30,807 nt of DNA from Bacteroidota bacterium (lineage in GTDB: Bacteria; Bacteroidota; Bacteroidia; AKYH767-A; OLB10): positions 1 to 30,807 of the forward strand of contig JADKFA010000025.1 of the NCBI GenBank assembly GCA_016717725.1, read 5' to 3'. This document shows, piece after piece, positions 14,245-23,936 of the stretch. The notes beneath the pieces were generated by a model. It had not been told where the DNA came from. It searched no databases and was given only the letters and a program-made list of their open reading frames with translations. Each line of letters begins with the position of its first letter. Position 1 is the first letter of the stretch. A program made the translations under genes and the position numbers.

Positions 14245-17200
14245 ATGAGACATCCCAAATTACTATTTTGCGCACTATTACTTTTCATTTCAAGTAAGTC
14301 CATCTCCCAAATATCAACCTTTCCTTACTTAGAATATTTTATATCCACTCCTAACGGATGGACCACTACGACCATTAGCGGTACTGCATGGGAGTTAGGA
14401 GTTCCTACTGCACCAGGTTCATTTGGCTCTTATAGCCAACCTCTTTGCTGGGGAACGGATTTAGATTCGGGTTATAGAGCAAATAGTTTCTCCTACTTGA
14501 CATCGCCTAAATTTTATGTAAGTTCACTCATTAAACCTTATTTTTCATTCTATCAATTTCGATATATGGCATCCGGATTAGATGGAATGCATATTGAATA
14601 TTCCACTGATGATATTGCATGGAGTTTGTTAGGCACCTATAATTTTCCTTTTGCAAGTAATTGGTACAATACAACAAGTTTATTTTCGACAGGGCAACCT
14701 GCTTTTACAGGAAGTTCAACTACATGGGTACAATCCAGCATAGACCTTTCTTATTTAGGAACACTTGATAGTATACGCTTTCGGTTTGTTTTCCGAAGCA
14801 ATATAAATTTTGGAAGTGCTCAACCCGGTATTTTTATTGATGATATTAGTGTTCAAGAACTACCACTCCACCCATTGATGCAGGAATTTGGGGAATTGTT
14901 TCACCAAAACAAGTTGTTAATAGTAATGTTTCTTATCCCATTACATTTAACATTTCCAATAATTCAAGTGTTACTTTAGACACCATATTTTGTCATTATA
15001 GTGTTAACGGAGTAAATTCACCCACCGTCGCACTTGGTGTAATGATACTTCCTTTTCAAAGCGGATCCTATACCGTAGGAAATTATTCATTCCCTACTGG
15101 AACATATAATTTGTGTGGGTATGTGACGGCAACAAACGATGCTAACCCAAACAATGAAAGTTTTTGTATGGATGTTTCCGCAGTACCCATTGAATCGATA
15201 CCCTACTCTCAAGATTTTGAAAGTGGGAATGGTAATTGGGCACAAACATCGTGGGATACACTTACTCGTTGGCAACACGGCACACCAAACTTTGGCCTCA
15301 CAGTAGGCGCACACTCCGGTAGCAATTGTTGGGACGTTAATTTAAATTCAGGTTATTTTAGTTCTGCGAATTCCGTTTTATATTCTCCCCAATTTACCTT
15401 GTCGGGCACCACAGTAAATCAACTTTCATTTTGGTTAAATCATAATTCTGAAGCTACTTGGGATGGAACTCGATTAGAATATTCGGTTGACAATGATTCT
15501 TCATGGTTTTTACTCGGTATTCTAAATGACCCCAATGCGCAGAATTGGTACAATGCCTCATTTTTAAATTCTTCTGGTCTACCTGGATGGGCGAGCACAT
15601 CGAATGGATGGAAAGAGTCCACCTATAAACTTTACCAATTACAAGGTTATTCTAGTGTGCGATTTCGTTTTATTTTCACAAGCGATCCTGCAGTAAATAC
15701 AGATGGAATCAGTATAGATGATTTTGTGATAGAACCCATCCCTGATTACGAAGCGGAATTACTTTCGATATCGACTCCTTCGAATGCGTATGTGTTTGGT
15801 GCAACGACTGACCCCATCACCTTTTTGGTGAAAAATAATGGAGCTTTGAATCTCACCAACTTTACCTATCAATACTCTGTAAACGGAGTATTTCAAACTA
15901 GCGCAACAAATTTCGGATCTATTGCTCCAGGAGGAACAGTACAAATTACTTTACCTGGGTTTATAATGACGCAGTTAAACACTATAGTTTGCGGTAAAAT
16001 TATTTTGTTGAACGATGCCGACACTACGAATAACGATGCCTGCATAAATTTAATTGGTATTACTACATATACACCTACATGGTTCGACAATTTTGACTTA
16101 GGCAATAACGGATGGTATAACGAAAATGTAAGTGGAGTTGCTACCAACTGGGAGTTAGGACAACCTTCTTTTGGCGCTACTAGTTCATCTTTTAGTCAGC
16201 CTAACTCTTGGGATGTAAATTTATTTAGTGCCTATACCGATAATGCACATTGCAGATTATACTCTCCTTATTTTGATTTAAGTGGAGCTGTACACCCCAA
16301 GCTTGAATTTTGGCAAAACCGAAATTCGGAAACTGGATGGGATGGACTACGCATAGAATATAAGAGTAACAATGATCCAAATTGGTATGTTTTAGGAATT
16401 GTAAATGATCCTAATGCACAAAATTGGTATACAGATCCAGCACTTAATTCTTCGAATTTAGCAGGATGGGAAGGGAATTCTAATGGATGGAATCAATGTA
16501 TCTATGATTTAGATTCAGCAAATCTAGGAAGCATTGTACAGTTTAGATATGTATTTACTTCTGATCCATCTGTCGTTACAGATGGTGTTACTATTGACAA
16601 CTTTATGATCAGTACCATTTACACGAATGATGCTACATTAAATTCATTTGTAAGTCCAGGAGCATTCGTGATACAAGGCACTTCAACGAATGTAGAAGTG
16701 ATGTTGAAAAACAATGGTTCTCTTCCATTGAGTGGGTTAACGATAAAATATGTGTTGAATGGAGGATCTCCAATTTCGTATGCATGGACAGGAAATCTAC
16801 TTACCGATTCTTCGGTACTTGTTTCTTTAGCTCCATTTATACCAATAGCGGGAAACAATACTCTTACAGCATATATAGAATGGGCTTCCGATTTATATCA
16901 TTTCAATGATACCATTTCAATTTCGATGTTTGGATTGGTTACATCAGGACTTCCTTATTTCAACGATTTTGAAAGTGGTCCGGGAGGTTGGTTACCGAAT
17001 CAAAGTAACTTGACCAATTGGGAGTATGGTCTTCCTTCTTTGGGCGCTCTCAATTCGGCTCACTCTGGTATTAATTGCTGGGATATTAATTTAACTACAC
17101 CCTATTTTAATTTGGCGAATGCGCAACTTACCTCACCTATTTTTGATTTATCACCATACAATATTATCACTGTACAATTTTGGATAAACTATTCATCTGA

Positions 17201-17753
17201 AAGTGGAGCTGACGGAACGTACATTGAGTACACAAACAATGGCACTACTTGGCAACGATTAGGTAGCATGGGTGATCCAGCAGGAACGAATTGGTATAAT
17301 TCCGTTTTAGCACAGGCTCATGAAGGATGGAGTGGAATAAACGGAGGATGGCAATCGTGTTCTTATGTTTACCATAGTCCTCCTGGAAACAATTACTTTC
17401 AGCTCCGATACCAATTCATAAGTGACTTCAATGTGGTTGATCTAGGAACATCCATCGACGACATCTCCATTACTGGAGTTACATCGGTTGAAGAACTCAA
17501 CAAAAATGCTAACGTCATCGTCTATCCGAATCCATCAAATGAAGAACTTTATATTCTCGTCTTGGATAATGCATCTCCACTTGATAAAATTGAGCTACGC
17601 AGTGTGGATGGAAAAGTTGTTTATACGCAAGAAAGTCCATCTTCCAAACAATTAAAAATTTCTACTGCTTCCTATGGAGCAGGAATTTATTTATTGGGTC
17701 TGGTGAATGAAAATGGAGAAAGAAGTTTTAAGCGAATTGTAATACAACATTGA
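14245..17753 (+). CDS. Large modular T9SS surface protein, one frameshift
   Basis: After restoring one base near 14871-14873 (PLHP joined to IDAGIWGIVSPKQVV) this is one gene of about 1,169 residues. A signal peptide (ending SKSISQ) is followed by four related modules of about 290 residues, starting near residues 25, 320, 613 and 904. Each has a lectin/MAM-like beta-sandwich with repeated motifs: F-ESGxGxW, SCWDxNLxxxY, SPxFDLS, DGxxIEY, NDPNAQNWY and SIDDxxI. A CARDB-like linker (VKNNGALNLTNFTYQYSVNG) follows the first three. The C-terminus (about 1090 on) is a type A sorting domain, VIVYPNPSNEELYILV to KRIVIQH. It should be a surface adhesin-like or glycan-binding protein; no protease motif is seen. 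Confidence 0.88.
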
Positions 17754-17785
17754 TTCGAAAAGTTTAGTTGACGAAAGCTAATCAT

Positions 17786-18263
17786 TTATGCTGGGTCGAT
17801 GGTGTTATCGCGAAATTTCACTTGCAATCCATGAATGAAATTCCGTAAATATTGATCGTTGCAAGGACGATATTGCTTTTGCTCGGGACTTCTTAAAAAT
17901 GCACTTAATTCATGCGGACTTATTTTTTTGTCGACCATAGTGAAAAGCTCGATGATTTCATCGGTTTTGAGATCGAATGCAATTTTTAGTTTTCTTAAAA
18001 TTAGATTATTACTCAATTCTTTTTCAGCGATCATCTGCACTCCTTCCCTTTTGCCACGTTTCAAAATAATGAGTCCATTGAGGAAAGTGGCCAACATTTG
18101 ATCATTGAGTTCTATATACAAGGGATCCTCTTCCTTTTTAAGCCAATCACTCACATCTGATCTTTTAGCAATAAAATCGCCCAACCCAAAAAATTTCGAT
18201 CATGGAGGCATCGTTTAAGTCTAGTGTATATTGTATTTTTCTAATTATGTCGTTGTTAGTCAT
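17786..18263 (-). CDS. DUF1456 (YehS-like) protein, one frameshift
   Basis: DUF1456 proteins are small cytoplasmic proteins of unknown role, exemplified by E. coli YehS. The start at 18263 gives MTNNDIIRKIQYTLDLNDAS, the normal family N-terminus with its ND motif. The frame then breaks at a run of six A's (18188-18193). Removing one base gives MIEIFGLGDFIAKRSDVSDW, as in YehS-type proteins, followed by the family motif LNGLIILKRGKREG. A second copy of the pattern occurs (LRKLKIAFDLKTDEIIELF, then NFIHGLQVKFRDN), so the protein has two tandem domains. Corrected length is about 158 residues, normal for the family. Confidence 0.88.
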
Positions 18264-18462
18264 TGGATCATAGCATTTATTATCATCTTTCAAATCGAGG
18301 GCTTCGCATTCAAAATAATCAAATCGAAAATTAGTTAAAAAATGAATCTTTGACCCATTACCGTTAAAAAACTCATCCATTCATTAACCAAAATTTAATT
18401 GATTGCGCTCACACTTTTCGAAAAATCTAAGCGTTCACCTATAAGCTCAACCCATATTTATT

Positions 18463-19113
18463 ATGCGAACCTTCCATCAAAAACAAGTAGCACTTCATTT
18501 ATTATGCTTATTAAGTTTAGGATTACTCATTTTTCGAATAAGTGTAACCGGACAATTAAATTTCATTTTCTTAGTTTGGAATTTATTTCTAGCCTACATT
18601 CCTTTTGGCATCAGCACCCTTATGGAAATAAAAAAGAAGGACATTGATCAATGGCAATTCTGGGTGATTGCGCCATTGTGGCTTTTATTTTTTCCGAATG
18701 CCTTATATATCCTTACCGACCTCTTCCATCTGCATAAAATAGCTGGAATGCCTGAGTGGTTTGATTTACTTCTCATCTTATCTTTTGCTATTTCCGGATT
18801 GCTGTTGGGACTTTTTTCATTGCGAAGCATGCATAAAATCGTAGAGAAATTACATTCCAACTGGGTCGGAATTACCTTTGTTATCAGCTCCATAATTTTA
18901 GGAAGTTTTGGTGTGTACTTGGGTCGTTTTGAACGATACAACAGTTGGGATATTTTCAGAATGCCTTTTGAAATAACAAAAGACATTACCAATCGAATTT
19001 TACATCCAACCGATCATCCGAGTACATGGGGATTAACGATAGGATTAAGTTGCTTATTGGCGATTCTTTATTTATTTACAGGGAGTAATTCCGTAGAGAA
19101 AAATAGAAAATAG
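18463..19113 (+). CDS. DUF1361 membrane protein
   Basis: A 216-residue polytopic membrane protein with about six to seven hydrophobic segments. The features FIFLVWNLFLAYIPFGIS near residue 35, LWLLFFPNALYILTDLFHL near residue 75, and GVYLGRFERYNSWDIF near residue 150 are the family signature of DUF1361. Its function is unknown. I see no nearby operon partner; the gene stands between the minus-strand DUF1456 gene and the tRNA. It looks intact. Confidence 0.9.
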   Translation: MRTFHQKQVALHLLCLLSLGLLIFRISVTGQLNFIFLVWNLFLAYIPFGISTLMEIKKKDIDQWQFWVIAPLWLLFFPNALYILTDLFHLHKIAGMPEWFDLLLILSFAISGLLLGLFSLRSMHKIVEKLHSNWVGITFVISSIILGSFGVYLGRFERYNSWDIFRMPFEITKDITNRILHPTDHPSTWGLTIGLSCLLAILYLFTGSNSVEKNRK

Positions 19114-19279
19114 TATTATCCTTCTTCAATTTATATTTTACTAATCAAACTTTAATTTTTTTACCCTGCTTGCTGCAGGCAGGCACGGAGGAGCGGAGGC
19201 ACGGAGAATTCACGGAGAAATAATAAAAGTATATTTTTTTCGTAAAAAGAAAAGGAACTGTCATTAAACAGATCAATAG
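19114..19279. other. Intergenic region with dispersed-type repeats
   Basis: AT-rich DNA between DUF1361 and tRNA-Leu that encloses a short GC-rich repeat block (listed separately). No gene or clear terminator was recognised. Confidence 0.6.
19165..19217. repeat. CCTGC...GCAGG inverted repeat plus CACGGAG repeats
   Basis: A quasi-palindrome pairs CCTGC (19165-19169) with GCAGG (19179-19183). It is directly followed by three CACGGAG units (19184-19190, 19200-19206, 19211-19217) and one GAGCGGAG variant. The CTGCCTGC-type core is shared with the element at 2414-2465. The block is far more GC-rich than its surroundings, as in the short dispersed intergenic repeats seen in many Bacteroidota. Confidence 0.65.
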
Positions 19280-19363
19280 TGCCCAAGACGAGAGTCGAAC
19301 TCGCACACCGTTACCGGCGCCACCCCCTCAAAGTGGTGCGTCTGCCAATTTCGCCACCTGGGC
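19280..19363 (-). tRNA. tRNA-Leu (GAG)
   Basis: An 84-nt type II tRNA. The acceptor stem GCCCAGG pairs with CTTGGGC (one G-U), with discriminator A. The anticodon stem CCACT/GGTGG (closing pair G-U) encloses loop TTGAGGG, giving anticodon GAG for leucine CUC/CUU codons. A long variable arm (CCG-GTAA-CGG) and T arm GCGAG-TTCGACT-CTCGT complete the class II leucine fold. The 3' CCA is not encoded, as is common in Bacteroidota. Confidence 0.93.
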
Positions 19364-19456
19364 AGGTGAATGAATAATTGAAAACTGAATTAGAGGGATG
19401 CAAATATACTTCTTCCTTTTGAAAAGAGAAACAACGTGTTTCACTTTCCAAAAGTG

Positions 19457-20547
19457 TTAATCTTGAACGATTAATTTAATTGAACTAGATGATGATGAAT
19501 TACTTATAATAACTACATAACTTCCAGCTACTAATTCTAAATCGCCATTACCCAATTGATTTTTTTGCTTTCCTGGTGAAATAGTCAAACGTTGGCTATG
19601 AACTAAGCGACCATCTAATGAATAAATAGCGCAATTCAATTCTTCGCTTTTTGCCGAAACCGAATTCAAGAAAAACCTCCATTTCCGTTTGAAGGATTTG
19701 GACTCAAAGAAAGCTGAAGATCCTCAACACGAATTTCTTGAAGTGCAGTAGGAACACGCAAACTATCACGATACTTTATCAAAGTCACTGTTTCAATTCC
19801 TAGCAATTCAGTAGTATTAATTTGCAAAATGGGTATATCCTGACCGTTAGCTAACCATTTATACTCGCGCGTAAGTTGACGAGGTGAACTGAAACCAAAT
19901 CCTAGTGTATCTAAATAAACAGAATCTTCTCCTGTTAAAGTTGAAACAATACGAAGTGCGTTAAATGTGCCATAGGGAGTGGTAATATCTCCCCAACCGT
20001 CAACCACATTTACTCGATGTTGACTTCCGATAGCAGTGGCAAGTCCTGGAATAACAATGGAATAATCACTATCAGAAGAATCTATATTTCCAAAATTCAC
20101 AGGAAAATCGTAGATGATATCGTGATTGTTAAAAGAAATTGGAGTTGTAATTCCCGAGATACTTGCACCATATCCCGTTTGCTTATAATTGCTAGAGCTT
20201 CTATTAAAAAAACCATACACATCAGTGATGGGCACTTGCGGAACGGCTGACAAATCCACTCCGCGCATAGCTTGATTCGAGTTAAATCCGAATACAAATG
20301 CATACACTAAAGGTGTAGAAAGCACAGTTAAAAAAGTATCCACGTCTTGTGAGGTATGCTGGAGCATTGAAAAATCCCATAAATAATTCGCACCCGTAAT
20401 TGTAACGTCTACAGGAGTAGTAATTGCGGCTTCGCTGAACTGAATCTGATCACCAGAACTTGGCAAATCAGCATTCGTAATGGTGATTTGAGCTGAAGTA
20501 AACAAAGGAAGCAGAAAGCTCATTAAAATTGTACAGACTTTTTTCAT
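19457..20547 (-). CDS. Secreted T9SS cargo protein, one frameshift
   Basis: An exported protein of about 363 residues once one base is restored in the A run at 19671-19675. That change joins LSLSPNPSNGNGGF to FLNSVSAKSEELNCAIYSLD. It begins with a signal peptide (MKKVCTILMSFLLPLFTSAQ). The middle is beta-rich (GANYLWDFSMLQHTSQDVDT, VDGWGDITTPYGTFNALRI), a pattern common in Bacteroidota secreted proteins without known activity. The type A sorting domain carries YSLDGRLVHSQRL and ends IKLIVQD. No catalytic residues were recognised. An exact -7 box TATCTTTG lies 17 nt before the start. Confidence 0.87.
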
Positions 20548-20564
20548 ATTTATTATTTATTGAT

Positions 20565-20572
20565 CAAAGATA
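20565..20572 (-). promoter_or_regulatory. TATCTTTG -7 box for the T9SS cargo gene
   Basis: Exact match to TAnnTTTG on the minus strand, ending 17 nt before the ATG at 20547, a normal leader length. No TTG -33 element was seen at standard spacing. Confidence 0.45.
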
Positions 20573-20619
20573 TTTGTTTAAGAGGGATTTATAAAGAAAT
20601 TTTTCAAATTTTCACATAT

Positions 20620-21099
20620 CTACTTCGACTTGGTACTTATCTCTTCTAATTTTTGATTTATTAAGTTGAAATTGGGAACATGGGAGGCATTTTCCAAAAC
20701 TTCAATGTATTCAATGATACCAAATTCATTGATGATGATAGCAGATCGTTTAGAAACGCCTTTCATGTTATATTTAAATACTTCGTATAGTGAGTCAAAA
20801 GCTCTGCTTACCTCTTTGTTAAAATCAGAAAGCAATTCAAAGTTTAACTGTTGTTCCTCCTTGTACCTTTTTAATGTAAAAAGTGCATCGGTAGAAATTC
20901 CAAAAACTTGCACTTTTAAATTTTGATAGCGAGCAATATCATCTCTCACAGAACAAAGTTCAGTAGTACATGTGCTCGTAAACGCGGCAGGAAAAAATAA
21001 AAACAAATTTATTTTACCCTCAATATTTGCATTTGTAAATTCATTTCGCTCTGTATCCATCAAGGAAAATACAGGCACTTTATCTCCAACTTTTAGCAT
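20620..21099 (-). CDS. Peroxiredoxin (AhpC/TSA family)
   Basis: A thiol peroxidase of 159 residues that reduces peroxides. The active-site loop FFPAAFTSTCTTELC places the peroxidatic cysteine at residue 44, with Cys49 as a possible resolving cysteine. VFGISTDALFTLKRYKEEQQ, FELLSDFNKEVSRAF and KRSAIIINEFGIIEYIEV are typical of the AhpE/BCP-like branch. The gene follows the PAP2 gene by 14 bp and is the last of a mazG-PAP2-peroxiredoxin run. The electron donor and preferred peroxide are not shown by sequence. Confidence 0.92.
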   Translation of the reverse strand: MLKVGDKVPVFSLMDTERNEFTNANIEGKINLFLFFPAAFTSTCTTELCSVRDDIARYQNLKVQVFGISTDALFTLKRYKEEQQLNFELLSDFNKEVSRAFDSLYEVFKYNMKGVSKRSAIIINEFGIIEYIEVLENASHVPNFNLINQKLEEISTKSK

Positions 21100-21103
21100 C
21101 TTA

Positions 21104-21111
21104 CAAATCTA
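21104..21111 (-). promoter_or_regulatory. TAGATTTG box before peroxiredoxin
   Basis: Exact TAnnTTTG match in the 14-bp gap after the PAP2 gene, ending 4 nt before the peroxiredoxin ATG. It could give the peroxiredoxin gene its own transcript; chance occurrence cannot be excluded. Confidence 0.3.
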
Positions 21112-21113
21112 AT

Positions 21114-21917
21114 TTAATTTTCTATTTTTCTAGAAGTTCGTTTTCGCACAGTCCAATTTCTGGTTTGCAAACGATAACTCAGTTTACCAAATGCATAGCC
21201 CATCGCGGCACCAGCCACTACATCACTCGCCCAATGGTCGCCTTGGTAAACACGAGAAATTCCGACTAATGAAGCCAAGGTATAGAGTCCAACCACAAGT
21301 AATTTATTTTCCTTACAAGCACTTGCTGTTACACTTGCCCACGAAAAAGCGATGAATGAATGTCCGCTCGTAAAAGAGTAATTTCCTGAAAAACCATTTA
21401 ATGGTCCTTCCCAATTCCAAGGATTAATGATTTTTCTTTCTAAATTAGGACGATGACGTTGCGCTAAGAACTTTGGTACACGACTAAATCCAGCGGCGAG
21501 TGCTACCGTTTTCAATTGAAGCATTGAAATCCAAACCCAATATTCATTTTCTTTTTGTTTACCGACAAGATAAAGCGTTGCTGCAGCGGCAAGCGGATAA
21601 ATTCCATTTCCCACAGCGCCCAATGTATAATCAACAGGTTGATGATTTTCCGTCCTTAAATTACTTTTACGAAATGCATTTTCAATTTCTTCATCAAAAT
21701 AAAAAGAAAGACCTGTAGCTGCAATAGCCGTCGAAATAAAAACCCAATCATGCTTTTTAATTTCACGAGGAAACAAAATTAAATCTCGAGTATCTTTTAA
21801 ATAGGATTTTAAATAACCTTTATTCAAGGATGGAATACTATCAATTTGAGAGTAAGAATTTAACGAATAGCAAGTCAACAGCAACCACAAAACAAAACTA
21901 GTTCCAATCCACTTCAT
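21114..21917 (-). CDS. PAP2-family phosphatase
   Basis: A 267-residue phosphatase of the PAP2 superfamily. The three signature motifs are present: FLAQRHRPN (motif 1, K/Q-x-RP type), YSFTSGHSFIAF (motif 2, SGH) and ISRVYQGDHWASDVVAGAAM (motif 3, SRxxxxxHxxxD). The N-terminus is a signal or membrane anchor ending SLNSYSQ, and several hydrophobic segments surround the motifs, so catalysis likely faces the periplasm. Known members dephosphorylate undecaprenyl pyrophosphate, phosphatidic acid or lipid A. The substrate here is unknown. It starts 2 bp after mazG, implying one transcript. Confidence 0.92.
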   Translation of the reverse strand: MKWIGTSFVLWLLLTCYSLNSYSQIDSIPSLNKGYLKSYLKDTRDLILFPREIKKHDWVFISTAIAATGLSFYFDEEIENAFRKSNLRTENHQPVDYTLGAVGNGIYPLAAAATLYLVGKQKENEYWVWISMLQLKTVALAAGFSRVPKFLAQRHRPNLERKIINPWNWEGPLNGFSGNYSFTSGHSFIAFSWASVTASACKENKLLVVGLYTLASLVGISRVYQGDHWASDVVAGAAMGYAFGKLSYRLQTRNWTVRKRTSRKIEN

Positions 21918-21919
21918 CC

Positions 21920-22699
21920 TTAAAGTCCCAATGCTTTAGCCTCATTCCAATACACATCCATCTCGGCCAAATTCAAATCTTCTAACTTTTTCCCTGCATC
22001 TTTTACTTTTCCTTCCATGTATTGAAAGCGACGAATGAATTTTTTATTTGTTCGTTCCAGCGCTTCATCGGGATTTAATTTTAAGAAACGTGCATAATTG
22101 ACGAGAGAAAACATTAGATCACCAAGCTCTGCTTCCATTTTCTTTTGATTACCATTTTTTACTTCCTCGTAAAATTCATCCATCTCCTCCTTCACCTTAT
22201 CCCAAACTTGATGTGGTTCTTCCCAATCAAAACCTGCGGCACGTGCTTTTTCCTGTATACGCATCGACTTTACCAGTGCGGGTAAAGAAACTGGAACACC
22301 TCCTAAAACAGAATCATTTCCTTCCTTTAGTTTCAACTTTTCCCAGTTCTGACTAACCTCCTCTTCGCTTCCTACCACCACATCTCCATAAATATGCGGA
22401 TGACGGTGAATGAGCTTTTCACAAAGTGAATTAATTACACAGGTGATATCATAATCGCTCGTTTCACTGCCCATCTTACAATAAAAAACAATATGCAATA
22501 AAATATCGCCCAACTCCTTCTTCACCTCTTGTTGATTGTTGTCTAAAATGGCATCGGCTAGTTCATAAACTTCTTCAATAGTAAGATGCCTGAGTGTTTC
22601 CATCGTTTGCTTTTTATCCCAAGGACATTTAGCCCTCAGCTCATCCATAATACCCAATAATCGCTCGAAAGCCTGTAATTTCTCCTGCATTGACGTCAT
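21920..22699 (-). CDS. mazG: Nucleoside triphosphate pyrophosphohydrolase MazG
   Basis: MazG hydrolyses (d)NTPs to monophosphates plus pyrophosphate, limiting aberrant nucleotides. The protein has two MazG domains. The first has CPWDKKQTMETLRHLTIEEV, then ELADAI and KKELGDILLHIVFY; the second has EMDEFYEEVKNG, EAELGDLMFSLVNYARFL and NKKFIRRFQYMEGK. The start is placed at 22699 (MTSMQEKLQAFERLLGIMDE), giving 259 residues, because a TAnnTTTG box lies 4 nt before it; a start 12 codons further upstream would put that box inside the gene, and 22690 remains possible. It heads the mazG-PAP2-peroxiredoxin operon. Confidence 0.93.
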   Translation of the reverse strand: MTSMQEKLQAFERLLGIMDELRAKCPWDKKQTMETLRHLTIEEVYELADAILDNNQQEVKKELGDILLHIVFYCKMGSETSDYDITCVINSLCEKLIHRHPHIYGDVVVGSEEEVSQNWEKLKLKEGNDSVLGGVPVSLPALVKSMRIQEKARAAGFDWEEPHQVWDKVKEEMDEFYEEVKNGNQKKMEAELGDLMFSLVNYARFLKLNPDEALERTNKKFIRRFQYMEGKVKDAGKKLEDLNLAEMDVYWNEAKALGL

Positions 22700-22703
22700 G
22701 CTC

Positions 22704-22711
22704 CAAAAATA
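22704..22711 (-). promoter_or_regulatory. TATTTTTG -7 box for mazG
   Basis: Exact TAnnTTTG match on the minus strand ending 4 nt before the preferred mazG ATG. It supports the shorter mazG start and implies a very short or absent leader. Confidence 0.4.
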
Positions 22712-22801
22712 GAGAAGAATTAGGATTCGGCTCATTCTGTCGATAGAATGAACCTTTCAAAAATCCCAAGCGACACCTACTCATTTAATGGGTTCATTTT
22801 T

Positions 22802-22809
22802 TAACTTTG
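22802..22809 (+). promoter_or_regulatory. TAACTTTG -7 box for the acyloxyacyl hydrolase gene
   Basis: Exact TAnnTTTG match ending 9 nt before the ATG at 22819. It has the same TAACTTTGC sequence as the box at 6935. No clear TTG -33 was found. Confidence 0.45.
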
Positions 22810-22818
22810 CACGACAAA

Positions 22819-23935
22819 ATGAAAATTCCCAACTCCTATTTTCGGTTCTTTCTCTGTTGTATAATCTTCTTGGGTATAAACCAAGCGGCTTATTCACAAA
22901 CAGATACAGTGCTATCACCTGGCAAATGGTCGGTGGGAGCAAATTTTCATAAAGGATTTATTATTGCCCATCGCTCTGCCATGGTTCATTTGCAAAAGCA
23001 CTATTCCACCGAGGTAGAATTAAGTCTCTTACAAACCGTAAATGGTTCGAAAGCATGGCATACGGACTACAACTTTCCACAATACGGCTTAGGCTATAAA
23101 TATTTCGACTTTGGAAATCAGGAAGAATTAGGAAATGGACATGCACTATTCGGGCAAGTAATTTATCCAATGATTTGCGGGAATCGATTACGTATGGGAA
23201 TAAAAGTGGGAGTTGGTGTTGGTTATGTTGAAAAGCCTTTCCACATTGATGACAACTACAAAAACTTAGCTATTGGAACTCATATAAACGGCTTTGTAAA
23301 TACAGGAATTCGGTTTCAATTTTTCACCAACAACAAGTTTCAACTAAATGGAGGAATTGACTTCGCGCATTTTTCCAATGGATCCTTTCGCAAGCCCAAC
23401 TTAGGCATCAATCTTCCATCACTTAATTTTGGAGGAGCCTACTTCTTTGGAGGGTCCAATTTAAAGCAAAACACAAACGGATGTACCAACCAAAAGAAAG
23501 CATGAATTCACAGCAACATTAGCAATAGCTTTAAAAGAAGTTTATCCACCAAATGGTGATCGATACTCTGTAAATATTTTACATATACAGTACCATCATC
23601 CATTACATAAAAAGGGATTTATTGGTGTAGGAATAGAAGGATCTATTGATCGATCACTTCCCTTTCAATTAGAAGAAAAAGCTCAAGGTCATTCCTATTT
23701 TTCAAACACCGTTCGTTCGGGAGTTTTTGGATCGGCTGGGATCAGAATGGGAAACTGGGATGGTTACTTCCAAATGGGTATGTATACTTACAATCGATAC
23801 AAGGAAGATGGTAATATTTACAACCGATTATTACTTCGCTATGCCTTTACAAAAAAAGCATATGCCAGTTTCGGACTTAAATCACATTTTGGTAAGGCGG
23901 ATTACTTTGAATGGGGGCTTGGATTAAAATTCTAA
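22819..23935 (+). CDS. PagL-like acyloxyacyl hydrolase, one frameshift
   Basis: PagL-family proteins are outer-membrane beta-barrels that remove acyl chains from lipid A. A signal peptide ending NQAAYSQ is followed by beta-strands. The active-site region IDFAHFSNGSFRKPNLGINL contains the His-x-Ser and Asn-x-Gly-x-Asn pattern of the family. The frame breaks at 23463-23465. Removing one A gives GSNLSKTQTDVPTKRKHEFT and continues through HLHKKGFIGVGIEGSIDRSL-like barrel strands to FEWGLGLKF, an outer-membrane C-terminus ending in Phe. Corrected length is about 371 residues, longer than proteobacterial PagL but usual for Bacteroidota. I chose the ATG at 22819 after the -7 box. Activity is inferred. 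Confidence 0.85.
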
Positions 23936-23936
23936 C

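Noticed and set aside
15893..16147. Open frames on the opposite strand of the large T9SS gene (for example 15893-16147 and 16619-16858)
   Set aside because: They have no recognisable motifs and are antisense to strongly conserved repeat modules.
14245..17753. Two separate genes, 14245-14979 and 15042-17753
   Set aside because: The first lacks a sorting domain and the second lacks a signal peptide. One added base near 14873 joins a CARDB-like linker across the break.
22700..22735. Upstream mazG start at 22735
   Set aside because: It would add a hydrophobic tail absent from MazG proteins and place the TAnnTTTG box inside the gene.
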